NCBI RefSeq assembly: GCF_022012395.1
Contig: NZ_JAKLTQ010000031.1
Span: 1-43,103 of the forward strand
Direction of reading: 5' to 3'
Length of the DNA stretch: 43,103 bases
DNA from: Arthrobacter hankyongi
GTDB lineage: Bacteria > Actinomycetota > Actinomycetes > Actinomycetales > Micrococcaceae
The position numbers and the translations under genes are program-made. Below are positions 1-8,387 of this stretch, one piece after another (position 1 is the first letter of the stretch; each line of letters opens with the position of its first letter). The notes beneath the pieces are model-generated. The model saw only the letters and a program-made list of their open reading frames with translations. It was not told where the DNA came from and did not search any database.

Positions 1-1
1 C

Positions 2-322
2 GAAGACACCCACGGCAACCTGCTGGCCGTCTCCGCCGCCGCCGTCGCCGACGAAATCGCCGCCGCCGCCGACCTGGCCAAGGGCAAGGCCACCGGCCGG
101 CCCGTCGCCCTCGTGCGCGGGCTCGGCCGCCTGGTGCTTGCCAACCTGGACGATCCGGCCGGCACCGCCCGCGCCCTGATCCGCCCCGCCGACAACGACC
201 TCTTCCGCCTCGGCACCGACGAAGCCTACAACCAGGGCTACACCCACGGCCAGGCAGCAGCCGGCACCCTTCAGACCAGTCCGGAACACACGCGCTATTC
301 GTCGACGGTATCGCCACTTTAA
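2..322 (+). CDS. cofE: Coenzyme F420-0:L-glutamate ligase, C-terminal part (5' end outside window)
   Basis: An open frame enters from the left edge and stops at 320-322. It encodes about 106 residues. The stretch ADEIAAAADLAKGKATGRPV followed by ALVRGL matches from memory the C-terminal part of CofE/FbiB-type enzymes, where an aspartate- and glutamate-containing helix precedes a P-V-A-x-V-R-G-L segment. The enzyme adds glutamate residues to F420-0 during synthesis of the deazaflavin cofactor F420, in the cytosol. The tail after VRGL contains a DLFRLGTDEA segment, seen in actinobacterial members. Whether the missing N-terminal part is a stand-alone CofE or a fused FbiB cannot be seen. The malic enzyme gene follows 52 nt downstream with its own ribosome binding site. 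Confidence 0.75.
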   Translation, partial: EDTHGNLLAVSAAAVADEIAAAADLAKGKATGRPVALVRGLGRLVLANLDDPAGTARALIRPADNDLFRLGTDEAYNQGYTHGQAAAGTLQTSPEHTRYSSTVSPL

Positions 323-374
323 TGCTGCGCCAGTCCGTCGATACGCCAACATCTATTCGCATAGGAGCCCCTAC

Positions 375-1547
375 ATGTCAGTTCAGGCACCCGCATCCAG
401 CCTTCCCTCGATCACCGAAGACGAAATCTTCTCCGCCCACGTAGGTGGGAAACTGTCGGTTTCGTACACCACACCGCTTGATTCCAAGCGTGCCCTGTCC
501 ATCGCCTACACCCCGGGCGTGGCCCAGGTGTCCCGCGCCATTGCCCAAGATCCGGCCAAGCACGCGACCTACACTTGGGCCTCACGGCTGGTTGCCGTCG
601 TCTCGGACGGCACCGCCGTGCTAGGCCTGGGCAATATCGGAGCGGGTGCGTCGCTACCTGTGATGGAGGGCAAAAGCGCACTGTTCAAGGCCTTCGGCGG
701 GCTGGACTCCATTCCGCTGGTGCTGAACACCACCAATGTCGATGAAATCGTGGCAACTTTGGTCCACCTCCGTCCGAGCTTCGGCGCGGTGAACCTCGAG
801 GATGTCTCCGCGCCGCGCTGCTTCGAACTGGAGGAAAAGCTCATCGAGGCGCTGGACTGCCCCGTGATGCACGATGACCAGCACGGTACCGCAGTCGTCG
901 TCCTTGCCGCGCTGACCAACGCCGCGAAGGTGGTCGGCCGGGAGTTGTCCTCGCTCCGAGTGGTGGTCAGCGGGGCGGGCGCCGCGGGCATCGCGATCGC
1001 GGAGATCCTGATCGCCAGCGGTGTGGACGATGTCCTTCTGGTCGATTCGCGCGGCATTATTCACCGCGACCGCGACGACCTGAACCCGGTCAAGGCAAAA
1101 TACGCCGCCAAAACGAACCGCAACAACATCGTGGGTGGGATCCGTGCGGCCCTCGACGGCGCAGACGTGCTGATCGGGGTGTCCTCCGCGAAAGTCACCG
1201 AAGCGGACTTGGAAGGGATGAACCAAGGCGCCATTATCTTCGCCCTGTCCAATCCCGACCCGGAGGTCATGCCCGACGTCGCGGCCCGCCATGCATCCAT
1301 CGTCGCCACCGGGCGCTCGGACTTCCCGAACCAAATCAACAACGTGTTGGCCTTCCCTGGGATCTTCCGCGGGGCGCTGGACTGCGGTGCATCCAAGATC
1401 ACCGCCGAGATGAAAATCGCCGCTGCCCGGGCCATAGCATCATTGGTCGATGGGGAGCTGCGCCATGACTACATCGTGCCGTCGCCCCTGGACCCACGGG
1501 TCGCTGACACGGTCGCCGCTGCCGTTGCGGCAGCTTGGCAAGGCTGA
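375..1547 (+). CDS. NAD(P)-dependent malic enzyme
   Basis: The 390-residue protein is a short bacterial malic enzyme, converting malate to pyruvate and CO2 with reduction of NAD(P)+. Visible family marks are IAYTPGVAQVSRAI near residue 45, EDVSAPRCFELE near 140, the highly conserved MHDDQHGTAVVV near 165, and a Rossmann glycine pattern VVSGAGAAGIAIAE near 195. SNPDPE near 290 is also typical. The length fits the roughly 390-450-residue class without the phosphotransacetylase extension. The start ATG is preceded by AGGAG at 363-367 with good spacing. Cofactor preference cannot be told from the sequence. It supplies pyruvate and reducing power when cells grow on TCA-feeding substrates such as aromatics. 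Confidence 0.93.
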   Translation: MSVQAPASSLPSITEDEIFSAHVGGKLSVSYTTPLDSKRALSIAYTPGVAQVSRAIAQDPAKHATYTWASRLVAVVSDGTAVLGLGNIGAGASLPVMEGKSALFKAFGGLDSIPLVLNTTNVDEIVATLVHLRPSFGAVNLEDVSAPRCFELEEKLIEALDCPVMHDDQHGTAVVVLAALTNAAKVVGRELSSLRVVVSGAGAAGIAIAEILIASGVDDVLLVDSRGIIHRDRDDLNPVKAKYAAKTNRNNIVGGIRAALDGADVLIGVSSAKVTEADLEGMNQGAIIFALSNPDPEVMPDVAARHASIVATGRSDFPNQINNVLAFPGIFRGALDCGASKITAEMKIAAARAIASLVDGELRHDYIVPSPLDPRVADTVAAAVAAAWQG

Positions 1548-1737
1548 GAGGCAATATACCTATGGCGTTCCCGCGATCGGCTTCACAACCAGGCCATTCC
1601 CCGTAGCCCAGTTGCCGATCGCCGCACAAAGGTCCGTGGGCTGATAGTCGGTGCAGCCACGCATTGGCTGAATCAGAAGTTCGAAGATTTGATCGTCCCC
1701 AACAGTCTTATTGAAAGGGTTTGGATTTTGAAGGCGA
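1548..1737 (+). other. 190-nt intergenic spacer
   Basis: This spacer is visibly less GC-rich than the flanking genes, with ATTGAAAGGG and TTTGGATTTTG near its end. No clear terminator hairpin was found. The minus strand is open across it for about 60 codons with a protein-like composition, but no family was recognised and the frame runs into the aminotransferase gene, so no gene is called. Confidence 0.4.
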
Positions 1738-1743
1738 ATGCCA

Positions 1744-2919
1744 ATGTTTGAGTCACTGCAAGCTCCTGCCGCAGACCCCATCTTCGCAGTGAATGCTTGC
1801 TTCCGCGCAGACATGTCTCCCCGGAAGCTGGATCTGTGCGTCGGAGTCTATCGGGATGACCATGGTTCTACGCCGGTCATGAGGGCTGTCCGTGATGCCG
1901 AAAATGTCCTCGCTCATCGTTCCGGGTCCAAGGCATATCTGGGTCTTAGCGGTAACGATACGTTCAACACCGCGATAAGCGGTCTCGTCTTGGGCGACCT
2001 GGCTGCAGTCGACAATCTGACAACAATTCAGACGATTGCCGGGACCGGTGCACTGAGAATCCTCTTTGAGCTGGTCCACTTGGCGAATCCGGGATCGACT
2101 GTCTGGTTATCGGACCCCGCCTACGCAAATCACGCGCCCGTTGCCCGGGCGGCCGGACTCAGCGTCGCGCGCTATGAATATCTCAACGACTCCGGACAGG
2201 CAGATCCAGACTTGGTTGCCTGCCAGCTGCGCAACGCGCGCCGTGGCGATGTCATGCTGCTCCAGGCCAGCGGCCACAACCCCAGCGGGGCAGATATGAC
2301 CATGGACCTATGGAGGTCGCTGGCCGAAGTTGTCAGCGAGACGGGGGCGGTCCCGCTCGTGGATGCAGCATACCTGGGCCTGGGAGACTCGTTGGAAACG
2401 GATGCAGCGGGGCTCCGGTACATGGCCTGCCACGCGGAAACCATGATGATCGCCGTCAGCTGTTCCAAGACCTTCGGCCTGTACCGCGACCGCACCGGAG
2501 CCGCAATGGTTCTCGGGCCCCGCCCCGCAACAATCCGGCCAGCCCTTCAACAGATTGCACGGTCCCTTTACTCCATGCCGCCCGATCACGGAGCCACCAT
2601 CGTAGCCGAAATCATGGGATCTGCGGACTTGTTTCAAAGCTGGGAGGAGGAACTTGCCGCCATGCGGCAACGGATTAGAACCAACCGCGAAAGCCTCGCC
2701 CTGGCGCTGCAGGAGGTTACCCAAACGGACCATTATGACCGCATCCAGCAGCACAAAGGGATGTTTTCAATGCTGCCGCTCACCCCGGCACAGATGCTGC
2801 AACTCAGGACCGACCACTCCATCTACGGTACCGATGACGGACGGGTGAATATCGCGGGCATCCGGACGAATGAGATTCACCGCATAGCCGAAAGCATCCA
2901 TCAGGTCACCCGGCTCTAG
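1744..2919 (+). CDS. Aromatic-amino-acid/aspartate aminotransferase (class I, TyrB/AspC type)
   Basis: This PLP-dependent aminotransferase of about 391 residues begins MFESLQAPAADPIF, the usual opening of the AspC/TyrB subgroup. The segment LDLCVGVYRDDHG near residue 30, the substrate/cofactor contact ASGHNPSGADMT near 180, and the PLP-lysine region SCSKTFGLYRDRTGA near 240 are all present. It exchanges amino groups between aspartate or aromatic amino acids and 2-oxo acids in the cytosol. Two in-frame ATGs lie at 1738 and 1744. The second is preferred because GAAGG at 1730-1734 is 9 nt upstream of it but only 3 nt from the first, and because family members start MFE. The gene stands alone and is followed by a hairpin. 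Substrate range (aspartate versus tyrosine/phenylalanine) cannot be decided here. Confidence 0.9.
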   Translation: MFESLQAPAADPIFAVNACFRADMSPRKLDLCVGVYRDDHGSTPVMRAVRDAENVLAHRSGSKAYLGLSGNDTFNTAISGLVLGDLAAVDNLTTIQTIAGTGALRILFELVHLANPGSTVWLSDPAYANHAPVARAAGLSVARYEYLNDSGQADPDLVACQLRNARRGDVMLLQASGHNPSGADMTMDLWRSLAEVVSETGAVPLVDAAYLGLGDSLETDAAGLRYMACHAETMMIAVSCSKTFGLYRDRTGAAMVLGPRPATIRPALQQIARSLYSMPPDHGATIVAEIMGSADLFQSWEEELAAMRQRIRTNRESLALALQEVTQTDHYDRIQQHKGMFSMLPLTPAQMLQLRTDHSIYGTDDGRVNIAGIRTNEIHRIAESIHQVTRL

Positions 2920-2923
2920 CGAT

Positions 2924-2951
2924 GTTGGTCCCAGCAGGCCTGGCGACCAAC
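2924..2951. terminator. Hairpin between convergent genes
   Basis: GTTGGTC-CCAG pairs with CTGG-(C bulge)-GACCAAC around a 5-nt loop. It lies between the aminotransferase stop and the convergent GH15 gene stop, so it could serve both strands. There is no strong U-run. Confidence 0.55.
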
Positions 2952-2985
2952 TCTTGGGAAAGGACTATGCGTAACCGAGCGGGAA

Positions 2986-5628
2986 TCAGGCCGGGTGCTG
3001 CCGCCCGTCGAGGTACCGGTCGATCAGCTGCGCGCAGCGGATGAACCCCAGATGCGAGTAGGCCTGCGGGTGGTTGCCCAGATGGGTTTCCGTGGCCGGA
3101 TCGTATTCCTCGGGCAGCAGGCCGGTGGGTCCGACCAGGCTGACCAGCTGGCTGAACAGCTTCTCGGCGTCGTCGAACCGCCCGACCGCCAGGTACGCCT
3201 CGATCAGCCAGGTGGTGCAAATGTGGAACCCGCCCTCGAGCCCGGGCAGGCCGTCGTCGTAATGGTAGCGGAACACCGTCGGCCCGACCCGCAGTTCCCG
3301 CTCCACCGCCGCCACCGTGTGGTGAAAGCGCGGATCACCGACGTCCAGCAGGCCGGAGAGCCCGATGTGCAGCACCGCCGCGTCCACCTCGTCGCTGTCG
3401 TAGGCCACGGTGTACGACCGGGCCGCCTCGCTCCAGCCCTCGGCCAGGACCTGCCCGCGGATGGCTGCCGCCAGCGGCGCCCAGTCCGGATCCGGTGCCC
3501 GGCCGTGCCGGCGGGCCGTTTCCAGGGCGCGGTCCAGGGTCACCCAGCACATGGTCTTGGTGTACACATGGTGGCGCGGCGGTATGCGCGCCTCCCAGAT
3601 CCCGTGGTCCGGTTCGTGCCAGCGGGCGGCGACCGCGGCGGCCATCTTCTCCAGCAGCGACCATTGGAAATCCGACAGCTCGCCCCGGGCGTCGCTGAGC
3701 GTATGGATGAGCTCGGCAACCGGCCCGAAGACGTCCAGCTGCACTTGGTGGTCCGCGGCGTTGCCGATCCGCACCGGCCGCGAACCGGCATAGCCGGGCA
3801 GGTTTTCCAAGGTGGCTTCCGAGGAAAGCGGGGTGCCCGAAACCGAATACAGCGGGTGCAGCCATTCCGGCCCGGGCGCGTTCTTCAGGATGCCGTCCAG
3901 CCAGCGCAGGAAGCCGTCCGCTTCGCTGGTCGAGCCCAGCTCCGCCAGTGTGCGCACCGTCATCGAACCGTCCCGCAGCCAGCAGAACCGGTAATCCCAG
4001 TTCCTGATCCCGCCGATGCCCTCGGGCAAGGAGGTGGTCGGCGCAGCCAGGACGCCGCCGGTGGGCTCGTGCACCATGGCCCGGAGCACCAGTGCGGAAC
4101 GGGCCACCAGCGACGGCTTGACCTTGGGGATGTCCAGGCTGCGGATCCAGCCGCGGGCCTGCGCCATGACCTTGGCCCGGCGCTCCGGCTCGCCGTCGGA
4201 ATCCGGGACAAAAGGTGCGGTATCCCCGCAGCGCATGGTCAGGATCACGGGTCCGTCCTGCAACTGGACCTCCGCCGTCGCAGTGGCGAACCTGCCGTCC
4301 GAAGACACCTTGAAAGCGACCCCCGGGGCGTGCAAGGCAATGGGATCCGAAGTGCCCATGACCTGGACGCAGCCATCCCGTGTTTCCATATTGAACGGCG
4401 CGTTGGCATAGTCCGGGCGCGGTGCGAAGGTAATGCGGGCTGCTCCGGTGCCAGTCAGGACGCGGACCAGAGTGGTGATCCCTTCGGGCGATGGCTCCAG
4501 ATAGTCGTTAACGGTCACGTCCGCCCACCGGGTCTCCACCACCATGGTGTTGTCCAGATAGCGCTGGCCCAGGACGGCAGAGGGCTTCACCGGTTCGATG
4601 CTGAAATGCCCGGCCGCATCACCGCCGAGTAGATGGGCGAAGACAGAGCCCGAGTCCGGCAATGGGTGGCTCATCCAACAAATCCTGGCATCCGGTGTGA
4701 CCAGGGCCGTGGAGGAGCCGTCCGCCAGCAGCGAGTGCTGTTCCAGCCCCACCGCATCCTCGCCGAACAGCCAGGCGCGCCGCAGCTCGAAGAGGATGGC
4801 CAGCGCGCGCGCAAATGCCTCCGGATCCTGGACCCGGTGCGCCGCGTCCGTCTGCCCGCCGCCGACCCGGATGCCCAGATCGGGCCCGCGCAAGGTCCGG
4901 ATGGCCGCCTCGTCGCTCTCTGCGTCGCCGGCATACAGGGCGGCGCTGACGCCCAGTTGCGAGCGCAGCCGTTCCAAGGCCGCGCCCTTGGCCGGTTCGG
5001 TGACCGACAGGTCCAGCACCGAGCCGTCCTCGATGAAGTACAGGCCGTGGTTCTCGGCGATCTGCCGGGACGCCGTCCTGACCCGTTCGAAGACCTCCGG
5101 CGGTGCGCCGCGCGTATGGACGGCGACGGCGACCGGCTTGCGTTCGATACTGACCGCCTTTTCAAATCCGACGGCCTCGACCAGCGCCGTGCCGGCCTGC
5201 TGCAGGAGCGCCTCGGTGCCCAGGCTGAGTCCGTGGGCGAACGCCATGTCGAACTCGGAACCGTGCGAGCCCACCAGATGGACTTCGGCCGGCAGCCGGG
5301 AGACCGAGGCCAGATCCCGCAGCGACCGTCCGGAAATGATGGCGGCATGGGTATTGGGCAGCGCCGCCAGCGCACGGAAGGCGACAGCAGCGCCGCCCAG
5401 CGGAAGCGTCTCGGTGGAAATGCCCTCGGCGGAGCAGAGCGTTCCACCGTAGTTGCAGGCCACCAGCAGGTTGGGGGTGCGCGCGAGCAGGCGCAGATCG
5501 GCCAGCAGCCCCGGAGACAACCTGTCCTCCGAGGCTTCGGTCTGGATAAAGGACTTCAACAGCCCCAGCGGCAGGGACTTGGTCAGCAGGGCCGCGTCCG
5601 CGACTGCCTGATTCAATGGGGTGGGCAT
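2986..5628 (-). CDS. Trehalose-phosphatase-like (degenerate HAD) / GH15 glycoside hydrolase fusion
   Basis: The 880-residue protein has two parts. Residues about 45-285 resemble OtsB-type trehalose-6-phosphate phosphatases: ISGRSLRDLA (HAD motif II), HLVGSHGSEFDM, AKGAALERL (motif III lysine) and GDAESDE (motif IV). The nucleophile motif DxDGT reads N-Y-G-G-T at residues 59-63, so both catalytic aspartates are gone and phosphatase activity is not expected. Residues about 300-870 are a GH15 trehalase/glucoamylase-like domain with GIRNWDYRFCWLRDGSM and the late EEYDP...GNHPQAYSHLG segment that carries a catalytic glutamate in the family. Start 5628 is chosen because AAGGAG lies 7 nt upstream; an upstream ATG at 5664 lacks such a site. 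It probably acts on trehalose or another alpha-glucoside in the cytosol. Whether the dead domain senses trehalose-6-phosphate is inference. Confidence 0.85.
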   Translation of the reverse strand: MPTPLNQAVADAALLTKSLPLGLLKSFIQTEASEDRLSPGLLADLRLLARTPNLLVACNYGGTLCSAEGISTETLPLGGAAVAFRALAALPNTHAAIISGRSLRDLASVSRLPAEVHLVGSHGSEFDMAFAHGLSLGTEALLQQAGTALVEAVGFEKAVSIERKPVAVAVHTRGAPPEVFERVRTASRQIAENHGLYFIEDGSVLDLSVTEPAKGAALERLRSQLGVSAALYAGDAESDEAAIRTLRGPDLGIRVGGGQTDAAHRVQDPEAFARALAILFELRRAWLFGEDAVGLEQHSLLADGSSTALVTPDARICWMSHPLPDSGSVFAHLLGGDAAGHFSIEPVKPSAVLGQRYLDNTMVVETRWADVTVNDYLEPSPEGITTLVRVLTGTGAARITFAPRPDYANAPFNMETRDGCVQVMGTSDPIALHAPGVAFKVSSDGRFATATAEVQLQDGPVILTMRCGDTAPFVPDSDGEPERRAKVMAQARGWIRSLDIPKVKPSLVARSALVLRAMVHEPTGGVLAAPTTSLPEGIGGIRNWDYRFCWLRDGSMTVRTLAELGSTSEADGFLRWLDGILKNAPGPEWLHPLYSVSGTPLSSEATLENLPGYAGSRPVRIGNAADHQVQLDVFGPVAELIHTLSDARGELSDFQWSLLEKMAAAVAARWHEPDHGIWEARIPPRHHVYTKTMCWVTLDRALETARRHGRAPDPDWAPLAAAIRGQVLAEGWSEAARSYTVAYDSDEVDAAVLHIGLSGLLDVGDPRFHHTVAAVERELRVGPTVFRYHYDDGLPGLEGGFHICTTWLIEAYLAVGRFDDAEKLFSQLVSLVGPTGLLPEEYDPATETHLGNHPQAYSHLGFIRCAQLIDRYLDGRQHPA

Positions 5629-5734
5629 GGGTGGACTCCTTGCACCGGCCAGCCGATTACGCACCCCAGTGTGGCGGCCGGGTATTACCCCTGAGCGATC
5701 ACCATGTTGCCGTAGTGTTACTTCGGCCGCAGCC

Positions 5735-5746
5735 TAGAATGTGCCC
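5735..5746 (+). promoter_or_regulatory. -10 element of a probable leaderless promoter
   Basis: TAGAAT at 5735-5740 is a good -10 hexamer and ends 6 nt before the ATG at 5747, so transcription should begin at or next to the start codon. No Shine-Dalgarno sequence is present. The -35 region is weak (GTAGTG at 5712-5717). The same spacing is seen at 34986-34998. Confidence 0.5.
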
Positions 5747-6292
5747 ATGACGAAGGCATCCAATATTGAGGCGATCGAAAACGCCACCGGCACCGATTGG
5801 GATGCCTGGGTGGAGTTCCTGGACAGCCGCGGAGGCCAGGAACTGCCGCACAAGGACATCGCCCGGCACGCCGGGGAGCGGCTGTCCGCCTCCCACCCGA
5901 ACAGCGGCTGGTGGGCCCAGAGCGTCACGGTGGCCTACGAGCAGCACATCGGCCGGCGGCAGCCGGGACAGAGCTGCGACGGCGACTTCCAGGTCGGCGT
6001 GAGCAAAACCTTCAACGGCAGCATGGATGAGGCCCTGGACGCCTGGTGCACCTTGGTCGGCGGCCGCGGCGAGTTCTCCGGGATCCCGCTGGACAAGGCG
6101 CCGGCCACCAGCTCGACCGACAAGTGGCGCTACTGGCGCGCGGCGCTCTCCGACGGCAGCCGGGTCAGCCTGGACATCTACCAGAAGGCCCCGGGCAAGG
6201 CATCCATGGGTATCAGCCACACCAAGCTCGATTCCGCGCAGACCGTGGAGCACTGGCGCGCCTTCTGGCGCGGGCTGTTCAAGGAACTATAG
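5747..6292 (+). CDS. DUF4287-type protein with SRPBCC-like C-terminus
   Basis: This 181-residue protein of unknown function has an N-terminal half with TGTDWDAWVEFLDSRGG, LPHKDIARH and WWAQSVTVAYEQHIG. That is the pattern of the DUF4287 domain, recognised from memory. The C-terminal half (KWRYWRAALSDGSRVS, ISHTKLDSA, EHWRAFWRGLF) resembles an AHSA1/SRPBCC-like ligand-binding fold. There is no signal peptide or membrane segment, so a cytosolic location is likely. A GTG at 5741 is in frame, but the ATG at 5747 is preferred because a -10 hexamer sits exactly where a leaderless transcript would require it. The gene is divergent from the GH15 fusion and convergent with the ABC exporter, so context gives no function. 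Confidence 0.75.
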   Translation: MTKASNIEAIENATGTDWDAWVEFLDSRGGQELPHKDIARHAGERLSASHPNSGWWAQSVTVAYEQHIGRRQPGQSCDGDFQVGVSKTFNGSMDEALDAWCTLVGGRGEFSGIPLDKAPATSSTDKWRYWRAALSDGSRVSLDIYQKAPGKASMGISHTKLDSAQTVEHWRAFWRGLFKEL

Positions 6293-6293
6293 G

Positions 6294-6345
6294 ACCGCAC
6301 GGAGGCCGGACCGCGGAGCAGTCCGCGATCCGGCCTCAGTGCGGT
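6294..6345 (+). terminator. Large hairpin downstream of the DUF4287 gene
   Basis: ACCGCAC pairs with GTGCGGT on the outside. AGGCCGGA pairs with TCCGGCCT, and CGCGGA pairs with TCCGCG inside. The stem starts 2 nt after the stop codon, as expected of a factor-independent or stalling terminator, although there is no T-run. Confidence 0.6.
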
Positions 6346-6361
6346 GGATCTCCGGGCAGGA

Positions 6362-6384
6362 CGGCGGCCGGTATCCGGCCGCCG
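6362..6384 (-). terminator. Perfect 10-bp hairpin downstream of the ABC exporter operon
   Basis: CGGCGGCCGG and CCGGCCGCCG form perfect arms around a TAT loop, 8 nt beyond the stop of the second exporter gene. It probably ends that operon on the minus strand. Confidence 0.55.
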
Positions 6385-6392
6385 GCAGTCGG

Positions 6393-8387
6393 TCAGCTGG
6401 CCGGGTCAGCGGCGCCGGCGAACTGGGACATGTACAGCCGGTAGTAGGCCCCCTGCGCCTCGAGCAACCGGGCATGGTTGCCCTGCTCCACGATCCTGCC
6501 CTCATCCATCACCAGGATCACGTCGGCGTCCCGGATGGTGGAGAGCCGGTGCGCGATCACGAAGGAGGTCCGGTCCGTACGCAGCGCGGCCATCGCCTGC
6601 TGCACCAGCAGTTCGGTGCGGGTATCCACCGAGCTGGTGGCCTCGTCCAGGATCAGCAGGGCCGGATTGGCCAGGAACGCCCGGGCGATGGTGATCAGCT
6701 GCTTCTCGCCGGCGCTGACGTTGTTGCCCTCTTCGTCAATCACCGTGTCGTAGCCCTCCGGCAGCGCGTGCACGAAGCGGTCCACGTAGGTGGCCTTGGC
6801 CGCCGCGATGACCTCCTCCTCGGTGGCCGCCAGGTTGCCGTAGCGGATGTTCTCAAAGATGGTTCCGCCGAACAGCCAGGCGTCCTGCAGCACCATGCCC
6901 ACCTTCGAGCGCAGCTCTGCCCGGCTCAGCTCGGTGATGTCCACGCCGTCGAGGGTGATGCGCCCGGCGTTGAGTTCGTAGAAGCGCATGACCAGGTTCA
7001 CCAGCGTGGTCTTGCCGGCCCCGGTGGGGCCGACGATGGCCACGGTTTCCCCGGGGCGCGCCGCGAAGGACAGATCCTCGATCAGCGGCTTGTCCGGGGT
7101 GTAGCTGAACGTGACGTGCTCGAATTCCACGTGCCCGTCCATCCTGGCCGGCAGCTGCTTCGTGGCGGTGTCCGGCAGCTGCTCGTCCTCGTCCAGCAGT
7201 TCGAAGACCCGCTCGGCCGAGGCCACGCCGGACTGCAGCATGTTGGCCATGCCGGCCATCTGGCCCAGCGGCTGGGTGAACTCGCGCGAGTACTGGATGA
7301 ACGCCGTCGCATCCCCCAAGGTCATGGCACCGGAGGCCACCCGCAGGCCGCCGACCACGGCGATGCCCACATAGCTGAGGTAGGAGACGAAGTTCATCAC
7401 CGGCATGATCATCCCGGAGACGAACTGTGCGCCGAAGCTGGCCTTGTACAGCGCCTCGTTCTTCTCGTCGAACTCCTTGAGCACGTCCGCCTCGCGGCCG
7501 AACACCCGGACCAGGTCATGGCCGCTGAAGGCTTCCTCGATCTGCCCGTTGAGCCCGCCGGTGTTCTTCCACTGGGCGGCGAACAGCTTCTGGCTGCGGG
7601 CTCCGATCATGCCGGCGCCGACCCCGGCCAGCGGCAGCGCGACCAGTGCGATCAGCGCCAGCTGCCAGGAGACGGCGAACATCATCACGGTGATGCCCAG
7701 CACTGTGAGCACCGACATGATCAGCTGGGCGAAGGCCTGCTGCAGTGCCTGCTGGATGTTATCCACATCGTTGGTCACCCGGGAGAGCACGTCGCCGCGC
7801 TGCTTGGTATCGAAATAGTTCAGCGGCAGGCGGTTGATCTTGGCTTCCACGTCCATCCGCAGCTGCGCGACCACCCGCATCACGATCCGGTTCAGCACCC
7901 AGCCCTGGAGCCACATGAACAGCGAAGCCACCAGGTACATGCACAGGACGATGGCGATCAGCCGGCCAAGCACCAGGAAGTCGATGCCCGCGCCGGGCAC
8001 CAGCGTCATCCCGGAAAGCATGTCCGCAAACTGGTCCTGGCCCTGGGCGCGCAGCCCGGCGATGACCTGCTCCTGCGTCATGCCCGCGGGCATGTCCCTG
8101 CCGATCACGCCGCTGAAGATCACATCCATGGCCCGGCCGAGGACCCGCGGGGCGACGACGTTCAGGACGACGGCGACCAGCACCATGGCCAGGACCACGA
8201 TGATGCCGGCGCGCTCGGGCCGGAGCAGCCCAAGCAGCCGCTTGGCCGAGGGCCAGAATTGCTTGGCCTTCTTGGCCGGGGTGCCCCCGAACATGTCCCC
8301 GTCCGCCTCAGTGGGACGGAATTCCTCCTCGGGCAGCTCCTCATCGGGCGCCGGGGCTGCCTCCGCCAGCTGCGACTCCTTGCTCAT
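6393..8387 (-). CDS. Heterodimeric ABC exporter subunit with intact ATPase site (MdlB/BmrD type)
   Basis: The 664-residue half-transporter has a charged N-terminal tail, six predicted membrane helices between about residues 55 and 370, and a C-terminal nucleotide-binding domain. Walker A is GPTGAGKTTL, the signature reads VSAGEKQL in place of LSGGQ, and Walker B with catalytic glutamate is LLILDEATSS, followed by IAHRLST. It exports lipids, peptides or drugs across the cytoplasmic membrane; the substrate is unknown. The ATG overlaps the stop of the preceding gene as ATGA, and GGAGG lies 7 nt upstream, so the two subunits are translationally coupled. The partner (8384-10117) has an aspartate where this one has the Walker B glutamate. 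The pair therefore looks like the asymmetric exporters exemplified by BmrCD or TM287/288. Confidence 0.92.
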   Translation of the reverse strand: MSKESQLAEAAPAPDEELPEEEFRPTEADGDMFGGTPAKKAKQFWPSAKRLLGLLRPERAGIIVVLAMVLVAVVLNVVAPRVLGRAMDVIFSGVIGRDMPAGMTQEQVIAGLRAQGQDQFADMLSGMTLVPGAGIDFLVLGRLIAIVLCMYLVASLFMWLQGWVLNRIVMRVVAQLRMDVEAKINRLPLNYFDTKQRGDVLSRVTNDVDNIQQALQQAFAQLIMSVLTVLGITVMMFAVSWQLALIALVALPLAGVGAGMIGARSQKLFAAQWKNTGGLNGQIEEAFSGHDLVRVFGREADVLKEFDEKNEALYKASFGAQFVSGMIMPVMNFVSYLSYVGIAVVGGLRVASGAMTLGDATAFIQYSREFTQPLGQMAGMANMLQSGVASAERVFELLDEDEQLPDTATKQLPARMDGHVEFEHVTFSYTPDKPLIEDLSFAARPGETVAIVGPTGAGKTTLVNLVMRFYELNAGRITLDGVDITELSRAELRSKVGMVLQDAWLFGGTIFENIRYGNLAATEEEVIAAAKATYVDRFVHALPEGYDTVIDEEGNNVSAGEKQLITIARAFLANPALLILDEATSSVDTRTELLVQQAMAALRTDRTSFVIAHRLSTIRDADVILVMDEGRIVEQGNHARLLEAQGAYYRLYMSQFAGAADPAS

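Noticed and set aside
2995-4632. Open frame of 545 codons on the plus strand opposite the GH15 fusion
   Set aside because: It is the GC-rich shadow of a recognisable gene, with Arg/Gln/Gly/Pro-rich composition and no family motif.
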